From Acanthococcus lagerstroemiae (lineage: Eukaryota; Arthropoda; Insecta; Hemiptera; Eriococcidae), in contig CM063109.1 in NCBI GenBank assembly GCA_031841125.1, forward strand, positions 32,554,038-32,618,037: 64,000 bases of DNA, given 5' to 3'. Shown piece by piece: positions 11,522-22,855 of this stretch. The position numbers and the translations under genes were made by a program. Each line of letters begins with the position of its first letter. Position 1 is the first letter of the stretch. The notes beneath the pieces were generated by a model. The model saw only the letters and a list, made by a program, of their open reading frames with translations. It searched no databases and was not told the DNA's origin.

Positions 11522-11918
11522 CCATAGAACTGATGGTAATTGATAGTTAGAGGGCCAAAACCTTCGTTTTTGGCCAATGTTTGCCATTTTGAGAAAATTC
11601 CTCTAACTTTGATCGGCTGTATCCCGGTTAAAATTAGGTTTAGGTAAAAGTTTATGCATACAAAACTGTAGTAGATTTGATGCTCTACAACTTTGAAACT
11701 AAATTTTTTGGTCGAAAACCACTTAGTTTAGAAATCATTAGCAAAAACCCGAAGAAAGTCCCGAAAATATTGAAATTTTTCGGCCCTCCCCAAGTTGGCA
11801 CAGGGTCCTCGAGGTGGAAAACATGACGGAGTCATCCTACAGCACCCTCGAACAACCTGTAAAAGTTCCATTAGGTTCGGAATTTTCTCCAGGTACAATG
11901 TACATATTTACTGGACTA
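11522..11918. repeat. Right long inverted arm
   Basis: Inverted counterpart of 9197-9596. A C-run (about 11468-11480) lies just inside it. Confidence 0.8.
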
Positions 11919-12004
11919 AAATACATATAAGTGCAACTTTGATAATACTCGTATTGTAACAGACTCTAGAACTAAAGTGAGTAATGGCCACCGCTCAAAA
12001 TCAA

Positions 12005-13612
12005 TATTTTTTTTTATTTGAACATTGAACAGGTTGTGGGTTACATGTGTTTTACTCCTTACGGGTACAGACACGTAAGCCACTGACCTACTCCGCCCAC
12101 CGCAGGGCATACGTTTCCATCGCCATTTTCCAGGCTTTCCTGTTGGATGCTGTGCGAGCCCAGCATGGACCCATTAGGTTGAGGATCCCATTTATTCAGC
12201 GTGTTTTTGGGCACCCTCTTTTTCTTTTATACTCTCGTGGAGTCCAAAGAGTTGTTACTAAATTCCATTTTTCTTGATTACTCCTAGACATGTGCCCAGC
12301 TCAGTTTTTTGATTTGATATCCTATACTTTTAACGCCTGTTTGTTTTCGAATGTTTTCTATCTTTATTTCATCTTTTAGTCTAAAACCTAGGATATTCCT
12401 GAGCTTTGAATTTTGGGTATTGATAAGACGCTGCATCTGTCTTTTCGTAAGAGACCACGTTTGTGCGCCGTATGTTAATACCGGCACTACACAGCTGTTT
12501 AGAATTTTTGTTTTTAGCTGGATTTTCATTTTACTTTTTAGAAAATTTTGTGTGCCCAGAAGACTTTTCACGAATTTGAGATCCTCTCTCCAATGATACC
12601 GTCCATGTTATTAGTAACTTTTGTAGATTGTCCGAGATATCTGTATTCGTCTACTCTAGTTACTTTTTCCCCGTCGAACCAAAATTCGTTTGCCCCCTCT
12701 CTGTTTGACATGAATTTTGTTTTCGATATATTCATAGATAGGCCAAATTTTCCGCTGTGATATTTTAGGTCTTCCACCATCTCCACCATTTCATTGAAAT
12801 TTTTTGCCACGAGTACAATGTCATCCGCGAATCTCAGATTTGATAAGTTTTTGCCCATAATTTTGAGACCCTTTCCCTCCCAATTCAATTTCCTGAAAAC
12901 CTGTTCTAATATACAATTAAAGAGGTTTGGAGACAATGGGTCACCTTGCTTTACTCCTCTTTCGATGGGGAAGTGGGAACCTTCAATATCAGTTTTTACG
13001 TATGCTGTTGAGTGACCGTCCAGATATATTTGGGCATTTATAACCTCTCTTTGTACCTCTTGTTCTGCTAGGGACTGCCATAGCTTATTGTGGTATACGG
13101 AGTCAAATGCCTTGTTGTAGTCCACGAAGAACAACCATACTTCAATATTATATTATTTTGTTTTCTCAATAATTTGGTTTAGGATTAGCATGTGGTCAGC
13201 TGTTGGGTAGTTACACCTAAAGCTCCCTCGTTCGACTGGTTGTTGTTCGTCTAACACTTTATAACTACGGGTTTTCAGTACTTTCATAAAAAGTTTTCCC
13301 AAGTTTGACGATAGGCCGATCGATCGATAATTCGTCATTTCCGCCCTGTCTCCTTTTTTGTGTAGGAGGATGATTTTTGAAATATTCCATTGAGAGAGAG
13401 TGATTCCTAGTTTCAGTACCTTGTTAAATAGAGTCTTGAAGGGTCCTAGCAGAGTTTCCGATAATATTTTCAATGTTTCATTTTTAATTTTATCGGGGCC
13501 TGGTGCCTTGTTTAATTTTAGTTTTTTAAGTGCTTTGGCTATTTCTTCCTTTAGGAAGGGTAGTGTTGGGTCATTTTTATTCGTATAGGTAGGCAAAATT
13601 ATAACCAAATCT
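12005..13612 (-). mobile_element. 5'-truncated RTE-type non-LTR retrotransposon
   Basis: Minus-strand reverse transcriptase and C-terminal tail, ending in an A-rich 3' end (TTCAAATAAAAAAAAA on the minus strand at about 12005-12020). The endonuclease is absent, so the copy is truncated at its 5' end near 13612. No poly-G MITE material inside. Target duplication not resolved. Confidence 0.85.
12088..13608 (-). pseudogene. RTE-type reverse transcriptase, broken
   Basis: Three pieces follow each other on the minus strand. 13608-13153 carries LNKAPGPDKI, NISKIILLHKKGD and NYRSIGLSS (fingers). 13134-12568 carries FVDYNKAFDSV, GVKQGDPLSP and the catalytic LRFADDIVLV (palm). 12571-12284 carries VVPVLTYGAQTWSLTKRQMQ and the LRNILGF..KDEIKIE..R block. 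After a frame change the tail resumes with KRKRGCPKTR, WARTASNRKAW and ETYALRWAE, stopping at 12088-12090. This motif order and the G-P..W.R.A.DR..W tail are typical of the RTE clade. Frameshifts lie near 13150, 12570 and 12280, and one TGA interrupts the tail. Enzyme activity from this copy is not expected. Confidence 0.88.
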
Positions 13613-15300
13613 GGGCACTTCGTTAGTCTAGGATCAGCAAGTTATTTGAATCAAATTTCCGTTTCCGCCAAAACTTGGGTACAAAACTGAGATGTTTAAA
13701 TCGTGAAAGACACAACACTTGTCTGAGATAGCCTGTTTTCATAATTACTCGATACGAAAGACTAGAGACTGTTTACGTAATGAATTTCCACATTCGAGTG
13801 TAGGGCTCGTAGCTCGTGTATATATTTTGCAACAAGTACTTGACGCAGAAATGCACTAAAAAAAAAAAATAAGATACGTCCTTTGCATTCGTGAAAAGCC
13901 TGTATCCTGTATGTATGGTCGTAGGTAGGTATTCCAACGTACAATAGAATTCGTTATAACGAGGGTTTTTATATTATATTCAGTTCAACGTATAACGAGC
14001 TACTCCGAAAGCTTAATGTCACTGCGTCCTCTTCACTTAAATCCCCCCTCCCCCAATTCGCGTTAGAAAAAATGACGTTGGAAACAGAGTGAGAATCTCA
14101 AGACAGCAAATATAAGCTGATAAGCTGATATACGTACCTACGGGTTGGAACTTTCCGCTAATTTTGGAATTTTGAATGGAAAGGTATTAAATAATCTGTC
14201 AAAATAGTGTTTTTTGGGGCGCTTATTTCAAATTGATTTAGTTTCGATTATAGCTCCAAAAATCGATATTTCCCCCTTGGGAGGGAGAGGAATTGAATTG
14301 GGAATCTGATCGGCTATCGAAATACCAGCTTGATAGATTGTTGGTTTCGAATATTGCCTTAGAGTTTTGATTCGGTCTCGATCTCTTAGCTCCAAAAATC
14401 ACGATTTCTTACTTGAACGGGGCAAAATTGACTAGCATGACTGCAAAAACTATAAGGCGGACAGGTCAGTATTTAGTGATTTTAAATATTCATGAAATTT
14501 GCGAATCGTTTAGAATTTGCACCGAAACCTCAAGCTCTTGGCCTTTCAAGTCATAGGCCCGTAACTAGACTGAATCTTCAAGGGGGGAGGGGGGGACTGC
14601 AGACCAGAGAGGGCAAGATTTTTCCATACATTTTAAATAGGTACTTCTGATTGTAATTTTTCACCACCCCCTCCCCCCCCCAAAAAAAAAAAAATAAAAC
14701 TCACTTCGAATACTAGCAGTGTTGCTAATTAGAATAATGAGAACACAGGAAAAAATTTTCTACGTATAAAATTATTTTGCATGAGTGATTTTTTTGAGAT
14801 CTTTATTTAAAATCACACAGTTTTGTATGAAAAATGCTCAAAGATGAAAATATTATTTCTGTATGTATTTTCATGTTCTGAATACGAATCCCTGCTCTTG
14901 AAAAATCTCCTAGACTTCGAGAAATTTCTAAAAAATGAAATAAAATGTCCAAAACAGCAATTTCTTATATTTTTAGCTCGCATTTTTCTTTTATGTGTAT
15001 GACTTTTAAATGCGTTTGATGATTATGAGTACTTTTTCAAAATATCAGGGAAACGCAGCTATATTTGGAAGGAAAAATAAATTTTCAAGATTTTTACTCT
15101 TTTTCAGCTAGATCTCTTATTTTAAAATACTGTCAGTTAGGGTAACTTTACACACTTTTCCATGTTTTTGAAGCTTTAACACACTCCAGCGGGTTGGAAA
15201 TGAAGGGAAAGGTAATCATGTTTGGTATTACTGGAAAGAGGAGGATTCAGGGAAAATTCTGATTTAAAAATGAGTACACTTGCATGAAACCGAGAACAGT
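13613..15300. other. No gene; small repeat fragments
   Basis: AT-rich. Contains a weak direct repeat (about 14230-14290 and 14370-14430, sharing TAGCTCCAAAAATC) and G/C-run patches at 14580-14600 and 14670-14685 that look like MITE remnants. Nothing coding recognised. Confidence 0.5.
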
Positions 15301-15420
15301 TAGGGGTCGTTCATTAATTACGTAAAGGCCCTGGGGGGGGGATAAAAAATCTCTACATGACCTTACTTGGGAGGGGAGGAGGGTTAAAAGCCATTGTTAC
15401 GTAATATTTTATTAGGCAAG
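15301..15420. repeat. MITE-like fragment with TTACGTAA words
   Basis: TAGGGGTCGTTCATTAATTA followed by CGTAA, a G-run, then GTTACGTAAT in inverted sense. Resembles remnants of dispersed insect MITEs with TTACGTAA-type ends; boundaries not resolved. Confidence 0.4.
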
Positions 15421-15649
15421 TTTTCACGTAGCCACCACTCAGGCGACACAATTTTTGCATGCAGCCGCTAAAATGAGTAAGTAAATACGTAGACATACAG
15501 TAAGACCTGTCTATAGTGGAAACTCAACAGACCACTATAATGACAGGTTTCTAATTTGACTGGATAGTAAGGAGGCCACAAAGAACCGAGCAAAGGGAAT
15601 TAAATTTTATTTCTCGAATATTGTGCCAAAAGCTCGAAAATTGTTTTCA

Positions 15650-16240
15650 GTTTTCCACATTTCTCGTTACTTCCAACTGCTGAATACATTTGTTCGCGAT
15701 GCTTTTAATTAATATTGCATCTCGATGTTCACTGGACCATTTCGCGATACGACGTTAAAATGCGATTCCCCGGCGATTAATATCTGTTTAGAAAAAGTGC
15801 TTCGATTTGGTCAATTTAATTAATATTCGCACGTATTAAAGGGACGACGAGGACGAACGGATCGTATTTCATTTTAATATGCAAATGGATTTTTTATCGA
15901 ATTAACGTATATTTCCGTGTTGATCGATTCATTCGAAAACAACAAAAGCTAGATATGAGTAAACGTTCACAGCACACACACTTTTATCGGCCCTGTAAAA
16001 ACGAATCGGTCACGTTTCCAGTAATTGCTAAAACCACTTATAACTCGGCCGATGTGTAAATTTGTTTGCTTGTTGCTTTATGATCACGCGGCGAGGGTTC
16101 GAGGGCACGATCCCTTTTTTTATTGCGCCCTCGTACCGGGGAGAATCGTTCGTATCCAACCAGAACCGACCGAATCTGCCACAATCCCTTGAGGATAGAA
16201 GTCACATTCGTTTGGTACACACAAAATAACCATCAGGTAT
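15650..16240. promoter_or_regulatory. AT/CpG island with homeodomain- and POU-like words
   Basis: No transposon features. TTTAATTAATATT occurs near 15704 and again near 15812, ATTAATAT near 15776, and a perfect octamer ATGCAAAT lies at 15879-15886. CpG-rich second half. This mixture is what conserved developmental enhancers often look like, but conservation cannot be tested here. Confidence 0.4.
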
Positions 16241-16689
16241 GGAATTCGAAAAGGGAGAACCTGAGCGTTACAAAACAATTAGAGTTTTGAATCAAGGATG
16301 TACCACCGGTGTGACTTTTATTAGAGGGAGGGGGAGATACTGAATTTCGTCAGTTGTTGAGCATTTGAAAGAAAGAAAGATAAAATGAATGAGCTGATGG
16401 AAGAAAGTAGGAAGAAATACAACACGCTTGAATCTTTACTGACTGAAGTGATGATCAATTATACCAAGAAAACTGCAATTAAGAAAAAAAATTATTATAT
16501 GGGTCGTTCCAAATCAGTTTCAACTGAAAAATTGCACTTTTAGCCTTTTCATTTGATTTAGACGACACTGGAAAAGAAGGCTTCAGTATCTTAATAATAT
16601 CCTTCTATATAAATTTGATTTCGAGTTTTCAGTGTTGTAAAAAATTAGTTACTTGTGAAATACACGATTAAAAAATTTTGTAGGGGAGT
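16241..16689. other. No gene seen
   Basis: AT-rich with no recognisable feature. Confidence 0.5.
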
Positions 16690-17445
16690 ACGGAAGCTTC
16701 AAAATAGGGCTGGTCTACTAACAAAATATTGTCTTTTACTCAATATCAAATAAATGTCTCGTGAAAAGCTATTTTCATAGTTTTCGGATTTAGTGAAACC
16801 ATTTTTTAGAAAATTTTAGACGGACCCCCAACCCCAAAGAATATACAACGAGTCGGCGCATAAAATTGGGGTTAATAGCTTCCATTATGTAGATCAGGAT
16901 TCTTAAATTGTTTTTAGTTCATTTTTGAAGTCATTTTAGGTGTTACTCCGATCAAGAAAACGCCGCAAAGGCTAATACTTGAAATATTGCAATTTGAAAC
17001 CTTCTAAATAAGGGTTAATACTGAAATGATTTTAGAAATGAATTCAGTGCCTCAAGAAATTTCATGTTTCTATATCATTGACACCCACTTGTGCAACGTT
17101 CAATATTCAAGTTGTAGCCCCTGTGGAGCCTTCTGGGTATAGATTATAAATAAAATTACCTCAGAAATGAACTCGACGGCTCAAGAAATTCGATAATCGA
17201 CAATAATTGGAAGCTGATGGTCTTAATTCTCATTCGTTGACCTGAGTGGATTTTTTTTTTTTTGGGGGGGGGGAATAGGGGTGCGTGTCTAAGAAGGTTC
17301 AAAACTGGGTTCAGCAAATCCAAAAACCATAGAAATAGATTATCAACGCGATATTCACTAGATTAACATTGAATGAAGAACATTTCATTAGTGGATCTCA
17401 ACAGCCTTATTTTAGACCCTTTCTGCACACCCTACGCGTTTATTT
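16690..17445. repeat. Diverged inverted repeat pair (unclassified element)
   Basis: About 140 bp at 16690-16830 is a loose inverted complement of 17270-17445 (shared order: GTCTA, CTATTT.YATRGTTTT, GGATTTRGTGAA-like, AGAC.GACCCC). Two partly repeated blocks lie between (GAAATGAATTCAGTGCCTCA and GAAATGAACTCGACGGCTCA). A G-run is at 17267. Probably an old DNA element; no ORF. Confidence 0.5.
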
Positions 17446-17509
17446 ATTTTTTTTAAATTTTCTGGTGAGTCTATGGTTATAGTAAAGAGAACACAGTGTG
17501 TTGAGTCGG

Positions 17510-17745
17510 ATCACTTTTTTGCTTTAATTTTCTACTTGTAAATTCTTAAAAGGAAAATTGAAATTTTTCTTATGGAGAATCCTGTGTTCAATTTCGACTT
17601 TCTTGCGCACCTGTTGGAAAATTTTCTTTTAAACAGGAAAACTGCGTTGAATCGCTTTTTTTTTTTTTTAATTTCTACCAGTAAAATGTCTTTAAGAAAA
17701 ACTGCATTTTTTCTTATAGACCTAGCGCACCTGTTTAAACATTTT
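17510..17745. repeat. Two tandem copies of a ~120-bp unit
   Basis: 17510-17635 and 17636-17745 share TCACTTTTTTGCTTTAATTT-like, CTTAARAGRAAAA and GCGCACCTGTT blocks in the same order. Confidence 0.6.
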
Positions 17746-18049
17746 TGTTAAAAAAAACAAACAAAACAAGTTGACTATTAGCTATCGGGGGAAAAAAAGG
17801 CAAAATAAGTGCTATCCTCATATTTAGACATATTTGGCTAATTTTTTCACAGATCATAATGAAAGGCTTTGCCAACACGCTCTCAGAATTTAGCGGGTGT
17901 GATTTTTGAAGTCGTTCTCTAAAGGTGAACTTCATCTCGCGAACTAGTAGGTTGCGTCCCTCCAATTTTTTCTCTCCTGAGCTAATCTTTTCATTTCTGA
18001 GAAATATTTACACTTTGTATCCTTCGTTATCTGCTCTTCATAACTCATT

Positions 18050-18540
18050 TTTCGACTTTCTTTTCAGTGTTTTCCCTCAACCATTCCCTTCAGCAGTAAT
18101 AACAATATCCCTGGATGTCTTATACATGACCTACTCGTATAATTTTAACTTTTCTCTTTACGATTATATTCCAAATTTCTCTTTTCCTTCCTATTCGCCT
18201 CAATACTTCACCACATTTCAAAAGCTTCTATCTTTTTTCTTTCTTATGTTCCTATTGTCCAAATTTCATATCCATGCAATGCTATACTTTCAATACACGT
18301 TTAAACAAATGTCAGTCTGACTTTTAAATCTATACTTGCCCTAAGTATACGTCTTATTTTTGAAAAAAACTCTCTTAGGTTATTCTATGGTACTCTTTAT
18401 TTCTGTTTTACTTCTTCCATTTTGAGTTATCAGACTACCTAAGTATCCTAAATTCCTTTACCTCCTTTATTTTTTCGCCTCCTATTTTCACAAAGACTTC
18501 TGCATGTGTCCATCTTCACCCCTTAAACGATTGGATGAAG
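18050..18540 (-). pseudogene. LINE reverse transcriptase thumb fragment
   Basis: Reading the minus strand across several frameshifts gives KIGGEKIKEVKEFRYLGS, LITQNGRSKTEIKSTIE, ILRASIDLKVRLTFVKTC, LHGYEIWTI and ERKKIEAFEMW. This K.F.YLGS.IT.DG...EI..RI and E.WT...R..+EAFEMW order is typical of arthropod non-LTR elements. Both ends are truncated and it is full of stops, so it is only a relic. The plus-strand frame over the same bases (17925-18320) is its antisense shadow. Confidence 0.65.
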
Positions 18541-18593
18541 AAAAACATGTGTAGAAGTGTTTGCGATTGTTAAACACTTGTATTTGCAAGAGG

Positions 18594-19536
18594 TACGAGG
18601 AGCGTTCAAAAAATAAGGTAACAAGGCCAATAAAAAAATTACAACGAATTAGAAACATTTATTCAAATGAAATATGTTTACATATATCCATGTACTACTG
18701 CTCGACATAATTTCTCAGTCAATTTAAACATTTGTCCGACCGGTGGATTAGTTTATCTACACCACTAGCATACTACTTTGCCGCCAACAAATTGAACCAG
18801 TTTGACACATCCTCGATCAGCTTATTGTCCTTGTCGAATCTTTTTCTGGACAAATACTGTTTTAGATGCAAGAAAGTATGAAAATCGCCGGGTGCTAAAC
18901 GTGGGGAGTGAAGCGAGTGTTCCCAAACTTCCCATCCCAATTCCTGCAACAAACTCTTCGTTATATTTGCAGTGTCATGGGTCGCATTCTCTTGAAGAAA
19001 AATCACTACCCGCATCACAGGGTGAATACGGAACGGTGATGTTGTTATTTAAGAAGTTAAAACGGACCATACAAAATGAAGGTCTCGGTTTGTTGACGTG
19101 AGGAGTGATTTTCTTTGAAGACAATACGACCCCTCATACAGTGAATGTAATGAAGAGTTTGCTGCAGGAATTCGGATGGGACGTTTGGAAACTTCTACCC
19201 CCCCCCACACACACACACACACGTACCAAATTTAACACCTAGCGATTTTCATATTTTTTTGTATCTGAAGGAGCATTTGTTCGGAAGGAGATTCAACAAT
19301 GATAATAAGCTGTGCAAGGATGTGTCAAACTGGTTCAATTTGTTGGCGGAAAAGTAGTATGCTAGTGGTGTAGATAAACTAATCCACCGGTCGGACAAAT
19401 GTTTAAATCTACTGGGAAATTATGTCGAGCAGTAGTACATGGATATATGTAAACATATTTCATTTGAATAAATTTTTCTAATTCGTTGTAATTTTTTTAT
19501 TGGCCTTGTTACCTTACTTTTTGAACGCCCTTTGTA
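18594..19536. mobile_element. Palindromic mariner: two transposon 3' halves joined head to head
   Basis: Left half (18594 to about 19018) is a minus-strand mariner C-terminal half: SLLQELGWEVWEHSLHSPRL, APGDFHTF, KRFDKDNKL, VSNWFN, then VDKLIHRSDKCL. Right half (about 19022-19536) is the same on the plus strand: KKLKRTIQNE, FFEDNTTPHT, SLLQEFGWDVW. Both outer ends are the same terminal inverted repeat: TACGAGGAGCGTTC and, complemented, TACAAAGGGCGTTC, each followed by AAAAARTAAGGTAAC and starting at a TA. The left copy has lost the middle catalytic Asp (QEN); the right has a CA-repeat/C-run insertion near 19200. Neither half has the N-terminal DNA-binding domain. Confidence 0.85.
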
Positions 19537-20004
19537 GGACTGTTGGTCTGACCCTAGTGAGAAAAAACTTGCGGAAGTGCCTAAAATTGAAACTTTAACT
19601 AGGCATCCATGAGCCATAACTAATTCCAAAGTTTTTATTGAGTCTTCAGCATTCTGAGATTCCGTTGAAGACTTGGTATGGTGGACTTGAGATGATGTAC
19701 AATCAACAATAGGAGGCAGCGATTTGTCCATAGGAAATGACAATGAATCCTGAGACCATGTGACACTGTTCCTTAACGCACAATCTTATATTTTTTTACG
19801 CAATGTTGACTATTGTTGGTATACATACATAATCCGAGGTCTACTCTATAGTTAGTACCCAACAAACTGCCATGGGCATAGCCAGGCGGGGGGGGGGGCA
19901 AACTGGGCGCTTGCCCCAGTAGACAGAGACTGAAGTTATATTGTAGTGTACATTACCCGACATTAATAGATATTTCAGCTGTAAAATAATTTTAAAAACC
20001 TATA
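19537..20004. other. No gene; MITE fragment
   Basis: 19872-19935 (ATGGGCATAGCCAGG then a G-run) looks like one end of the Family-2 MITE (GGCGTAGC type). The 107-codon minus frame at 19420-19743 runs out of the mariner end and has no domain. Confidence 0.5.
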
Positions 20005-20360
20005 TTTTTCGAAAATTCCATGCATTTTCTCGATTATATCGATAAATATGTTTTTTAAAGAAAAGTTGTAAGAGATTTTTTTGTAGAAAATTTAATGAGG
20101 AACATTTTATGTTGCTTGCATTTTGGTCCCAAAGTGAATATTTTTTTCAGATAACAGCGATTCAGCTAGTGAAGATCGGTTATGAAAGAAAAAAGAAATA
20201 AAAGCCACGTTCCTCGGAACGTTTACACATTTTTGCGATTATCTCGGTAAACATGCGTTCTAGTAAAAAGTTGTATTGGATCTTTTTTATAGAAAATTTA
20301 ACAAAGAATATTTTATGTTATATGCATTTTGGTTCTGAAGTTGATATGTTCCGAGATATT
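20005..20360. repeat. Direct repeat pair, ~190-bp spacing
   Basis: Blocks CGATTATMTCGRTAAA, AAAAGTTGTA, TAGAAAATTTAAYRARGAA, ATTTTATGTT and GCATTTTGGT recur in order at about 20030 and 20230. A similar word set appears at 31180-31480. No ORF. Confidence 0.65.
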
Positions 20361-21598
20361 CGGTTTTTTGTAAAATTTCAGTATTACATATAACTTCAAG
20401 GTCAAAGTGGCACGGGTTAATGACCTCAGATTGAGCTCAAATTTTTTATGGCTAGTCTCCAGGTCCATTAGAACAAATTTCAGTGCGACCCTAATCAATT
20501 GGCGAAAACTTGTAAAATAAGGGACACCCTAGTGTTTATTTACTTTTTGAGAAATTCAAACACGCTACCAGAAGAGTAACAGAATTCACAGAACGCTTCT
20601 CCATTTTCATTTTAGGTGGTCCAATCATGGGAACTCAAAAGTAGTCCAATCATGGAATTAACTATCCTATTTAGAATAATGGCTGCCATGCACAACGGAA
20701 AGCGGTAATCATAGATTTCTCTATATGGAATTATAGCTGTTTCATAGTCTAATTCACTACTGCAAAGTGATTTTCGGTACACTTACCTTGTATTTCTGCT
20801 ATATCTCTCGAAGCTTTAATCGAAGTATTTGAAATTTTTAGCCTTTTTCACGAACTCTTTAATTGCTTTGTGTTTTGCGATCAAAATCACTCTGAACTGA
20901 TATGATAATTCATAGAACATAAAAACAACAATTCATGCCAGAACAGAAGCGATACTTTTCGCAATTTCCGAGATATCACGTTGGTTCAATTTATGTGGTG
21001 GTCCATCTAGGAAACTTTCCCCTACACTGTTTATGCAGTCCAGTTGCGTCATTTCAGTTACATTTGTTGAAAATTTGTAAGAAACTGTTTTTATAGAAAA
21101 TTTTACGTATATTAAATTTGTACCGAACTGTTTTAAACGTACAACTGATAAGTGACGAGGAAAATTACGAAGTAAGAAAGGAGGCAAACGTATTCCACAA
21201 TTGTGAAAAAAGCAATGGCTGGAAAGGAGGTACTTTTACTATGTTCATCAGGATGTATATTTCTGCTACTTTTACTTGTTTTCATTTCTTTCAGAGCTTT
21301 ATCAAATTTCGAACTTAAAATAGGATCTCCTGTTTCTCCAGCCCCCCCACTATCTTCTCTTACCGTACATTTATTTATACCTACTCCGTTCCTATGCAGT
21401 TTTTCAACGTACGAGTATCTCATCCATCTTCTTACTTTGTCTATTTTAAAGTCTAGTAAGTAAGAATAAAAATGCTATAATGACTGCACTACAGGTAAGA
21501 GCATGATATGGAGATGAACTTCTGTACAATTCTTTAAAAAGTTGAGAAGAATTGAAAAATGCATTCTCCGCAGAGAGGGAATTCGGGGAGCCTATGAG
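20361..21598. other. No gene seen
   Basis: AT-rich. Overlapping short frames at 20933-21463 on both strands show no recognisable domain. Confidence 0.5.
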
Positions 21599-21606
21599 CC
21601 CAGAAG

Positions 21607-22790
21607 GGGCGGTAGTAAAAAGAGCGAAAAATCCGGAAAGTGGGTCGGGTATGATGTAAAAAGAGCGAAAACCGAGCGGAACATGGGTCGGGTACGATGT
21701 AAGAAGAGCGAACACCTAACACTTAGTAATTCGGGAGGTATGTAAAAAGAGCGAACAACATTTGCAGAAATTATAATGTAAGGTATAAGTAGTAGAAACA
21801 ATTTTCTTCGGCCATGGCGTCAATGATAGGTATTTTGTTTTAAAAGTAAAAATTGTCTATGCAAGTATAAGTATAACAACGTTTACATGGCATAATATGA
21901 GAAAGAGTAAAAAGCAATACTATTATGATATGCTTGGTATTGAAATGGAAGGTGTGGTGGAATTACAGGTTTCGACTGTATGAATGTAATAGTGACTTAG
22001 ACGGCGTATGATATCGAATGCTGAAATTGTATTACTGGTGTACTTTTCTAACTGACATTTCACGAAAGCCTGTTTTTGACGTGTGTGCGAATTTCTGGTC
22101 CGTTTCTCCTCACCACAGCCGTTAAGTGCTATTAACATTTATTTTTCGTAATCAAGCAAGAACTCGCTAAATTTGAATATGTTCGAATGGTGAGTCTCGA
22201 AATTTTCTGAGAGGTGTGAGTGGAAGGATTCGCAGGCGTTTGTAGTTTCATCCAGATTTGAAGTAGGGCAGGCCCAAATTCCAGGTGGATATTTAGCCCC
22301 ACGTGAAATGTATGTATCGTACATATACTTAGAGAAGGATTCAATTGGCTTGCTATTTTTCGGTTGTTTCGCAAGTATTTCGTGATAGCAAGGTTCAACA
22401 TCAGTAGGTTTCAAAAAAAGTAAGCCAAAGAAGGGCGGTAGTAAAAAGAGCGAAAAATCCGGCTCAAGCATTACTCTGGTATCACTTACACTCGTAGAAC
22501 TCATCTCATTAAATGTAGGTAAGTAAGAAAATAAATTGAATTTCGAATTGTGTCCAAAGACTTACGAGTTGAAAAAATCGTCGTCGGTAGAAATGATATG
22601 AGATAAGAGAATAAATACAGGAATGGACGAGTGATATACGAGATAGTAGCATGATTACCTGTTCGCTCTATTTACATGTCCAGTGCGGACGGGCGTTCAT
22701 TTTCATTCACTCTTTATACAATCATTAGTACCTCCAATCTTGCGGATGTCGCTCGGCGGGTGATTAATTTCGCTCTTTTTACAATCGCCC
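21607..22790. mobile_element. Mutator-like element (MULE), 1,184 bp, with repeated terminal motif
   Basis: Ends: GGGCGGTAGTAAAAAGAGCG (left) and, complemented, GGGCGATTGTAAAAAGAGCG (right). Perfect 8-bp target duplication CCCAGAAG at 21599-21606 and 22791-22798. The motif GTAAAAAGAGCGAA recurs inside at about 21654, 21698 (one change) and 21738, again in full terminal form at 22434, and inverted at about 22658. A MULE transposase remnant lies on the minus strand between. Confidence 0.85.
21930..22425 (-). pseudogene. MULE transposase C-terminal remnant
   Basis: Minus-strand text: FLKPTDVEPCYHEIL, FSKYMYDTYISRGAKYPPGI, then W; DETTNACESFHSHLSE; HHSNIFKFSEFLLDYEK; a single in-frame stop at 22139-22141; then EEKRTRNSHTRQKQ and KCQLEKYTSN. 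This follows the end of MULE-domain transposases (YPP.LW, then T.N.CESFH, then HPNI..FL..L). The catalytic DDE core would lie upstream and is missing. The frame continues at its start into the terminal motif copy at 22434, so the internal deletion that removed the core also brought a terminal repeat next to the coding remnant. Confidence 0.75.
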
Positions 22791-22855
22791 CCCAGAAGTC
22801 GTCAATTTGCCGAGTGCCGACTTTTCAATCAACATTGAAAGAGCGGTCTCACGAC

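Larger units (their letters stand above)
9197..11918. mobile_element. Candidate DNA transposon with long inverted ends around a nuclease-like ORF
   Basis: About 400 bp at 9197-9596 is the diverged inverted complement of 11522-11918. Outer ends read TAGTCCAGTA on both sides, and shared inner blocks include AAATTCCGAA, CCACCTCGAGGA-like text, AAAATTCCTCTAACTTTGAT and ACCATCAGTTCTAT. Between the arms lies one broken plus-strand ORF (9660-11259). I could not fix a target duplication. The architecture resembles a DNA transposon, but the ORF is not a transposase I can name, so the mode of movement is unknown. Confidence 0.65.

Noticed and set aside
17925..18320. 131-codon plus-strand open frame
   Set aside because: Antisense of the LINE reverse transcriptase fragment at 18050-18540.
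21540..21770. CRISPR-like array of GTAAAAAGAGCGAA at ~44-bp spacing
   Set aside because: Eukaryotic context, short imperfect units, and the motif is the end of a Mutator-like element.
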